Origin: DATFXF01 sp035258565
GTDB lineage: Bacteria; Acidobacteriota; Terriglobia; Acidiferrales; UBA7541
Reading direction: 5' to 3'
Length of the DNA stretch: 27,059 nt
Assembly: GCA_035258565.1 (NCBI GenBank)
Contig: DATFXF010000407.1
Span: forward strand, 1 to 27,059
Shown here: piece by piece, positions 22,230 to 27,059 of the stretch
How the letters are laid out: the number at the start of each line of letters is the position of its first letter
Numbering within the stretch: the first letter of the stretch is position 1
Program-made: the position numbers and the translations under genes
The notes under the pieces: generated by a model
Database searches by the model: none
What the model saw: only the letters and a program-made list of their open reading frames with translations
Told to the model about the DNA's origin: nothing

Positions 22230-22252
22230 ATCCCTGGCCTTTTACTATGCGT

Positions 22253-22314
22253 GTTATCCCGAGAGTGCCCTTCGACTGGGCTCAGGGCCAGCGCTGCGCT
22301 CGGCTCGGGATGAC
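22253..22314. repeat. REP-like extragenic palindrome downstream of rplT
   Basis: The ends GTTATCCCGAG (22253-22263) and CTCGGGATGAC (22304-22314) pair with one G-T mismatch, and inner GCCC/GGGC segments pair too. The right part resembles the dispersed 'gTCATCCCGAGC..' extragenic repeats known from many GC-rich genomes. It lies 12 bp after the rplT stop. Confidence 0.55.
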
Positions 22315-22325
22315 AGAAAAGGCGG

Positions 22326-22691
22326 TTACGCGGAAGCACCGAGGGCCTGCTTGGCCTTGGCCACCAACTGCGCAAAGGCCGCCGCATCGCGCACGGCCAG
22401 GTCGGCAAGCACCTTGCGGTCGATTTCGACCCCGCCGACCCTCAGGCCGTGCATAAACTGGCTGTAGGAGAGTCCGTTTGCCCGTGCCGCCGCGCCGACA
22501 CGCTGGATCCACAGCTGGCGAAACTGCCGCTTGCGGTTGCGGCGGTCGCGATAGGCATAGCGTTCGGCACGCCCGGCGGCTTCCTGCGCCGCCTGGAAGA
22601 GCTTGCTCTTCGTAAGGAAAAAGCCTTTTGTGCGCTTCAGGAACTTCTTCCTACGCGCACGGCGTTTTGTGCCGCGCTTGACTCTGGCCAT
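22326..22691 (-). CDS. rplT: Ribosomal protein L20 (bL20)
   Basis: A 121-residue L20, complete: MARVKRGTKRRARRKKFLK at the N-terminus (the long basic tail that binds 23S rRNA), then GFFLTKSKLFQAAQEA, YAYRDRRNRKRQFRQLWIQR and GLSYSQFMHGL. L20 is needed for early 50S assembly and in E. coli represses its own operon. AGGAG seven or so bases before the ATG supports the start. It lies 172 bp after rpmI, a gap long enough to hold regulatory structure. Confidence 0.98.
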   Translation of the reverse strand: MARVKRGTKRRARRKKFLKRTKGFFLTKSKLFQAAQEAAGRAERYAYRDRRNRKRQFRQLWIQRVGAAARANGLSYSQFMHGLRVGGVEIDRKVLADLAVRDAAAFAQLVAKAKQALGASA

Positions 22692-22863
22692 TTCTTTCTC
22701 TCCTGAGGCAGAGACGCCGCAACGAGCGCACGCTCCCCCCTATCCTGTGCCGGAACGGCGGGCTTGTCTCCACGGCGTGTTGAAAATGTGCCCGGGCCGC
22801 CTCGTGGGATCCCAGGTGGCAAGCGAACAAATCGCTCCGCCTGCAGGCAGCCGGCAGGGCCCA

Positions 22864-23070
22864 CTATGTATACGGCAACATCTGCCGGACGTTGCGAACG
22901 TCGGCGGAATGTACCTCGGTCAGCTTCTTCAGGTGGCGCATACGCTTGGCTGGCTTGGTTCCGAGCAAGTGACGCTTGCCCGAATGCATGCGCAGGACCT
23001 TGCCAGTGGCCGTGACCTTAAAGCGCTTGGCCGCGCCGCGATGCGTCTTGAGCTTCCGTTTCTTGGCCAC
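22864..23070 (-). CDS. rpmI: Ribosomal protein L35 (bL35)
   Basis: A 68-residue L35: KLKTHRGAAKRFKVTATGK and SGKRHLLGTKPAKRMRHLKK are the family blocks. The GTG at 23070 is chosen because AAGGAAG lies just upstream and the homology begins right after it; the open frame continues upstream into infC but is not coding there. It starts 28 bp after the infC stop, consistent with one infC-rpmI-rplT transcript. Confidence 0.95.
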   Translation of the reverse strand: MAKKRKLKTHRGAAKRFKVTATGKVLRMHSGKRHLLGTKPAKRMRHLKKLTEVHSADVRNVRQMLPYT

Positions 23071-23098
23071 AACTTCCTTTCTTCGGCTTCGCCGGTGC

Positions 23099-23668
23099 TT
23101 AGGACTGGCCGGAGCCTGCCGCGGGCCGCACCGCGCCACCCTTCCGCGGTGCGAGCAGCGTCATCAGAATGTTCGCTTCCATGCGCGGCCCGATCTCCAC
23201 CTGGGCGTGCTCGGCAATTTCTTTCAGCAGTCGGTCCATCTTGGCCCGCCCCACTTCCTGATGGGCCATCTCGCGGCCGCGGTGAAAGATCATCGCTTTG
23301 ACCTTGTGGCCCTCGCCAAGGAATCTGATGATCTGGTTTTTGCGCACCTGATAGTCGTGTTCGGCTGTCGCGGGCCGGAACTTCACTTCCTTGAGCTGAG
23401 TGCCCTTGTGATGCTTGCGCTGCTCGTGGGCCTTCTTGTTCAGTTGATAGAGGTAGCGCCCGTAATCAGTGATCTTGCAGACCGGGGGGTCGGCAGTGGG
23501 CGAGATCTCCACCACATCCAGACCTTGCTCGCGGGCAATCTTGAGGGCCTCGAACGGCTGCATCACGCCCAGCTGATTGCCCTCTTCGTCAACGACACGC
23601 ACTTCTCGCGCCCGGATGCGCTCGTTCACACGGATCCGGTCGTTCGGCCGGAAGCCACGTTCGGCGAT
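23099..23668 (-). CDS. infC: Translation initiation factor IF-3, ATC start
   Basis: A 189-residue IF-3: N-domain NERIRAREVRVVDEEGNQLG and LDVVEISPTADPPVCKI, linker RYLYQLNKKAHEQRKHH, C-domain EVKFRPATAEHDYQVR and VKAMIFHRGREMAH. IF-3 binds the 30S subunit and checks the start codon and initiator tRNA. The start is placed at ATC 23668: it is preceded by GGAGGT with a six-base spacer, and gives the expected N-terminus IAERGFRPNDRIRVNE. The first ordinary start in this frame, GTG 23629, would remove 13 conserved residues and has no ribosome-binding site. Rare AUU/AUC starts in infC are known and allow IF-3 to repress itself. An extended -10 promoter lies at 23775-23783. Confidence 0.95.
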   Translation of the reverse strand: MAERGFRPNDRIRVNERIRAREVRVVDEEGNQLGVMQPFEALKIAREQGLDVVEISPTADPPVCKITDYGRYLYQLNKKAHEQRKHHKGTQLKEVKFRPATAEHDYQVRKNQIIRFLGEGHKVKAMIFHRGREMAHQEVGRAKMDRLLKEIAEHAQVEIGPRMEANILMTLLAPRKGGAVRPAAGSGQS

Positions 23669-23710
23669 AGATCCACCTCCACGATCGGCAGGGTTTCCTC
23701 CGCAATTTGA

Positions 23711-23732
23711 CGGGGCAAACCCACCTGCCCCG
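23711..23732. promoter_or_regulatory. Hairpin in the infC leader
   Basis: A 7-bp perfect stem CGGGGCA/TGCCCCG (23711-23717 with 23726-23732) in the predicted 5' untranslated region, about 45 bp upstream of the infC start. No T-run follows on the minus strand. Confidence 0.4.
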
Positions 23733-23774
23733 GCTAGCTGCTAGAGCGGGCCCGCCGGCAGGGACGGGCCGAGA

Positions 23775-23783
23775 AGTATAGCA
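23775..23783 (-). promoter_or_regulatory. Possible extended -10 promoter of infC-rpmI-rplT
   Basis: Read on the minus strand, TGC-TATACT fits the extended -10 pattern TGN-TATAAT, about 105 bp upstream of the infC ATC. The -35 match at 17 bp is weak (GTGAGG). Confidence 0.42.
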
Positions 23784-23858
23784 TGGCTCAACCACAGCCT
23801 CACCTGGAAATGCCGCCGTCCGTCCCGGAGGAAGCACTGACTGTCTGCGCAACCCTGG

Positions 23859-24818
23859 CTAGGGGGGCGTTCCTTGCAGCTGCTTCTCGAGAACCGGACC
23901 GAGCGCCTTGAGCCCGATCTGCTTTTCGAGCCATTCGGCGCGGTCGAGCAGCGTCCGGACATCGTTCAGGTCATGCCCGGTGTCGTACCACTTGATCCAC
24001 TTGGGCTCGCTGGCGGCCTGGATGTAGCGATCCATCGCCTCGCGGCTGAAGTACTGCTCGAACCGCGCGAACTGAAAAAGCAGCGGGATGGGTGCACCGC
24101 GCGGGATGAAGTTGACGGCATCGAGCGACTTGTTCACCTCGATGTATTTCTCGACCTGAGCCCTTCTGGTCTTGACGAACTCTTCTACGTCCGGGGAGTC
24201 ATGCAGCAAGACATCGGCCAGGGTCGGCGTGCCGCCCACCAATACCGTGGTCTTCATGCCTCGGTCCACCGCGGAGAGGATGGCGCCCCACTGCGCACCA
24301 TAGCTATGGCCGACGTAGGCCACTCGCTTGGGGTCCACATCCGGCCGGTCCAGCAGCAAATCGAACCCCCGGCGCAGGTCCACCACGGCCTGCGAGTAGA
24401 TTTCCCTGTCCAGTTCAGGTTTGTCCATGTTTGGAACGCTGCGGCGCCAAGGAGTCGGTCGCGTCCACCGGTAATCCATCAGCAAGGAAATGGCGCCGAC
24501 TTGGGCGTAGAGCTCGGCTTCCGGCAGGAATTCCGTGCGATTGCCGCCGCCCCAGTGGCCGAACAGGATGGCCGCAAATGGTCCCTTCCCGCGCGGCACG
24601 ACAAGGAAGGCGGTGACACGGCCCTGCCGCGGGCTGGCGCAGGTGAGGTCAATCACCCTGACGCCATAGCGGTCGTAGGTGGCCTTCTCCTGGATGTCGA
24701 GTGGCTGCTTTCGATCATAGGCGAACCATCGCGCCGAATCCGGCGCCGTGGCCGACTGTGGGTGCCCCAGGGCAGAACCCAAAAGCAATGCCAGGGAGGC
24801 CAACGAGGCTCGTTTCAT
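23859..24818 (-). CDS. Secreted alpha/beta hydrolase
   Basis: A 319-residue exported protein: signal peptide (MKRASLASLALLLGSALGHP), then an alpha/beta-hydrolase fold with the oxyanion region FGHWGGGN (86-93), nucleophile Ser172 in GHSYGAQ and catalytic His282 in TGHDLND. The acid residue is not obvious: where GxxD is usual the sequence reads ARFEQYF, so Glu254 may serve. It most resembles the dienelactone-hydrolase/acetyl-esterase side of the superfamily; substrate unknown. It lies 44 bp after thrS and 190 bp before infC, all on the same strand, so it sits inside the classic thrS-infC pair. It is probably an inserted passenger. Confidence 0.82.
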   Translation of the reverse strand: MKRASLASLALLLGSALGHPQSATAPDSARWFAYDRKQPLDIQEKATYDRYGVRVIDLTCASPRQGRVTAFLVVPRGKGPFAAILFGHWGGGNRTEFLPEAELYAQVGAISLLMDYRWTRPTPWRRSVPNMDKPELDREIYSQAVVDLRRGFDLLLDRPDVDPKRVAYVGHSYGAQWGAILSAVDRGMKTTVLVGGTPTLADVLLHDSPDVEEFVKTRRAQVEKYIEVNKSLDAVNFIPRGAPIPLLFQFARFEQYFSREAMDRYIQAASEPKWIKWYDTGHDLNDVRTLLDRAEWLEKQIGLKALGPVLEKQLQGTPP

Positions 24819-24862
24819 TTGCGGCTCCGTGCGCCGTCGGTTGCGCTCAGCTAGGTGCCTGA

Positions 24863-26818
24863 TCAGGCCACGGCCTTCGATTCCACTTCTTTGCGCAGGT
24901 CATCAAGGAATTGCGGGAGCGGGCGGGCGCCGAGGTCGCCCTTGGAGCGGTGGCGCACGGCGACGCTGCCGGCCTCTGCTTCCTTGGCGCCGACCACGAG
25001 CATATAGGGCACTTTCTGCAGTTGCGCGTCACGGATCTTGGCCTGCAGCTTCTCATTGCGGTCGTCAAGATGCGCGCGGAAACCCGCGACCACAAGCCTC
25101 TCCGCCACCAGCTTCGCGTAGTCGATGGATTTTTCGCTGACCGGAAGCACCTCGGCCTGCACGGGTGCGAGCCAGGAGGGGAACGCTCCGGCATAGTGCT
25201 CGATAAGGATGCCGAAGAAGCGCTCGACCGAGCCCCACAGCGCGCGATGCACCATGAGCGGCTGGTGGCGGCTGCCGTCTTCGCCGACGTATTCGAGGCG
25301 GAAGCGCTTCGGAAGGTTGAAATCGAATTGCACCGTGGTCAATTGCCAGGGCCGCCCGATGGCGTCAATCAACTTCACGTCAATCTTCGGGCCATAAAAG
25401 ACCGCTTCTCCTTCCATGCGCCGGAAGGGGATCTTCATCCGATTGAGCGTGTTCACCAGAGCGCCCTCGGCACGTTCCCAGTCCTCCACGGTGCCGGCGT
25501 AGCGCTCCGCTTGGGCCGGGTCGCGTGCGGAGAGTTCGACTTCGAAGCGGTCGAAGCCAAAGGTGCGCAATACGGCGAAGGCGAAGTCCACACAGGCGGC
25601 GATTTCACTCTCGATCTGGTCCGGGGTACAGAAGATGTGCGCGTCGTCCTGAGTGAAACCGCGCACGCGCAGCAGCCCGTGGAGCACGCCCGAGCGCTCG
25701 TATCGATAGACCGTGCCGAGCTCGGCCAGGCGAATGGGGAGGTCGCGATAACTGTGCAACTGGCTACGGTAAATCAGGATGTGCCCCGGACAGTTCATTG
25801 GCTTGAGTTGGTAATCGGCCTTTTCCACCTCAATCGGGCTGAACATGTTCTCGCGATAAAAATCGGTGTGCCCGCTGGTTTTCCAGAGCTCGAGGCGCAT
25901 CACGTGAGGGGTGAAAACCAGCTGGTAGCCCCGGCGCAGGAGTTCGTCGCGCAGCCAGTCTTCCATCAGCTTGCGCACCAGGCCCCCCTTAGGGTGCCAG
26001 AAGATCAGCCCCGGGCCTGCTTCCTCCTCGATGCTGAACAGGCCGAGCTCTGGCCCGAGCCGCCGATGGTCGCGCCGCCGGGCTTCCTCGAGCTCGTGGA
26101 GGTACTCATCGAGCTCGGCCTGCGTATAGAAGCAGGCGCCGTAGATGCGCTGCATCTGCGGATTGCCTTCTTGTCCCTTCCAGTAAGCCCCGGCGACGTT
26201 CATCAACTTGAACGCGCGAATGCGGCCGGTCGAGGGGATGTGAGGCCCGCGGCAGAAATCAATGAACTTGCCGGTGGTGTAAAACGACACCATCGGCTCG
26301 GTCGCTTTTTCCTCCACGAGCTCGCACTTGAACGTTTGGCCGGAGTTCCGGTAGAGCGCCAGGGCTTCGGGCTTGGGCAGGAGTTTGCGCTCGTTGGGGA
26401 TGTTTTTCTCTGCAAGCTCGCGCATCTTGGCCTCGATGCGCTGGAGATCCTGCGAGGTGAAGGGTTCCTCGCGCAGGAATTCATAAAAAAAGCCGTGCTC
26501 GATCGGCGGGCCGATGCCGAGCTTCACGTTGGGAAAAAGCTCGAGCACTGCCGCCGCAAGCAAGTGCGCGGCCGAGTGGCGGAAGACTTCGAGCGCCTGG
26601 GGGTCGTCGCGGGTGAGGATGGCGAGCTTGGCGTCGCCCTCGAGTGGCCGGGTGAGATCCACGAGCTCGCCGGTGCCGTTTCCGACCGGGGTGACGCGCG
26701 CTACCAGGGCCTCCTCGGCAAGTCGCGGGGAGATTTTCTGCGCAATCTCCTTCGGAGTCGTGCCGCGAGGCACCTGGAGCGTCTTCCCGTCCGGCAGGGT
26801 GACTTGAATGCTTTCCAT
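24863..26818 (-). CDS. thrS: Threonyl-tRNA synthetase
   Basis: A complete 651-residue ThrRS. In order: the TGS domain (1-65, SIQVTLPDGKTLQVPRG), the editing domain with His81/His85 (RHSAAH) and Cys189/His193 (CRGPHIPSTG), the class II catalytic core with zinc ligands Cys343 (MNCPGH), His394 (DDAHIF) and His524 (MVHRALWGS), motif 2 (YRYERSGVLHGLLRVRGFTQ), and the anticodon-binding domain (from about 545, LAPVQAEVLPVSEK). The zinc discriminates Thr from Val and the editing site removes Ser. The ATG at 26818 is chosen from the TGS start; the frame is open to 26932 but that part overlaps the TnpB end. The ribosome-binding site is weak (AAGG). Confidence 0.98.
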   Translation of the reverse strand: MESIQVTLPDGKTLQVPRGTTPKEIAQKISPRLAEEALVARVTPVGNGTGELVDLTRPLEGDAKLAILTRDDPQALEVFRHSAAHLLAAAVLELFPNVKLGIGPPIEHGFFYEFLREEPFTSQDLQRIEAKMRELAEKNIPNERKLLPKPEALALYRNSGQTFKCELVEEKATEPMVSFYTTGKFIDFCRGPHIPSTGRIRAFKLMNVAGAYWKGQEGNPQMQRIYGACFYTQAELDEYLHELEEARRRDHRRLGPELGLFSIEEEAGPGLIFWHPKGGLVRKLMEDWLRDELLRRGYQLVFTPHVMRLELWKTSGHTDFYRENMFSPIEVEKADYQLKPMNCPGHILIYRSQLHSYRDLPIRLAELGTVYRYERSGVLHGLLRVRGFTQDDAHIFCTPDQIESEIAACVDFAFAVLRTFGFDRFEVELSARDPAQAERYAGTVEDWERAEGALVNTLNRMKIPFRRMEGEAVFYGPKIDVKLIDAIGRPWQLTTVQFDFNLPKRFRLEYVGEDGSRHQPLMVHRALWGSVERFFGILIEHYAGAFPSWLAPVQAEVLPVSEKSIDYAKLVAERLVVAGFRAHLDDRNEKLQAKIRDAQLQKVPYMLVVGAKEAEAGSVAVRHRSKGDLGARPLPQFLDDLRKEVESKAVA

Positions 26819-26858
26819 GCCCGCCTTGTTGCGCTCGGAGGTAACTCTAACGTGGCGA

Positions 26859-27059
26859 TTATTCACTTGACGCAAGCGAACTTGTCGTTGGCATCGCTGC
26901 CGCGACCTTGGGTAGAAACCCGTTTGGCGCATCGCCTAGCGCCCGCGCGCGAATATTCCGCGCGGCGATGTGGTCCGCGAGCCCAGCGTGCCCGCACAAC
27001 CGGCAACAAAACTCTCCTCGGCTCCTTCGGTTTCCACGTTCCGTATGCCCGCAGGCCGG
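26859..27059 (-). CDS. tnpB: IS200/IS605-type TnpB, C-terminal end (cut by window edge)
   Basis: The frame is open from the right window edge to a TAA at 26859-26861, giving 66 residues. It reads PACGHTERGNR, then FCCRLCGHAGLADHIAARNI, then a variable tail. This is the OrfB zinc ribbon (CxxCG...CxxCG) with the last RuvC acid, the Asp of LADHIAARNI, in its canonical place. TnpB proteins are RNA-guided DNA nucleases of IS200/IS605 elements and ancestors of Cas12; their guide RNA is normally made from the 3' end of the gene and the element's right end. The stop lies 40 bp before the thrS start, so the element's right end would reach the thrS leader. Whether the rest of the gene and a TnpA are intact cannot be seen. 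Confidence 0.8.
   Translation of the reverse strand, partial: PACGHTERGNRRSRGEFCCRLCGHAGLADHIAARNIRARALGDAPNGFLPKVAAAMPTTSSLASSE

Noticed and set aside
23874..24854. A 326-codon plus-strand frame opposite the hydrolase
   Set aside because: The minus strand has a signal peptide and catalytic motifs; the plus frame is a shadow.
26819..26932. N-terminal extension of ThrS by 38 codons
   Set aside because: The TGS domain starts at 26818 and the upstream codons overlap the TnpB frame, which fits known motifs.

Overview
The window is a GC-rich bacterial chromosome segment, most likely from the Acidobacteriota. The best taxonomic marker is a secreted protein of the 'VWFA-related Acidobacterial domain' type (4732-5862). 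A small outer-membrane barrel, a TonB relic, a DUF1501 relic and the core gene order fit the same phylum. No rRNA or tRNA gene and no CRISPR array was seen.

Layout, left to right. Positions 3-4611 are accessory: the 3' part of an AMP-ligase/PlsC acyltransferase fusion, a beta-barrel protein with a clear terminator, a frameshifted tonB relic, a small zinc-ribbon protein, a secreted Arg/Asp/Trp-rich repeat protein and a LOG-family protein. Then comes the VWFA protein. Positions 5887-14400 are a replication block read entirely on the minus strand: dnaA - dnaN - gyrB - (small ORF) - gyrA. recF is absent from its usual place between dnaN and gyrB. Both intergenic regions flanking dnaA carry clusters of DnaA-box-like sequences, including a 28-bp palindrome and three boxes spaced exactly 11 bp apart, so oriC probably lies here.

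Upstream of dnaA are a secreted beta-propeller protein with a TATAAT box almost on its start codon, and a YmdB-family phosphodiesterase. Positions 16476-18387 are a plus-strand island: a DUF1501 C-terminal relic, a small membrane protein and an ICMT-like methyltransferase. It separates ymdB from zapA.

Positions 18484-26818 are the conserved translation cluster on the minus strand: thrS - (alpha/beta hydrolase) - infC - rpmI - rplT - pheS - pheT - zapA. infC very probably starts at ATC behind a strong Shine-Dalgarno sequence. PheT is the short form without the N-terminal tRNA-binding domain. The rplT-pheS gap holds three hairpins, one of them a REP-like palindrome. At the right edge, 40 bp upstream of thrS, is the C-terminal zinc ribbon and last RuvC segment of an IS200/IS605-type TnpB.

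Most of the window is core replication and translation machinery. The points that merit a second look are the DnaA-box architecture, the ATC start of infC, the missing recF, the TnpB end next to thrS, the reversed ligase-acyltransferase fusion and the several gene relics.
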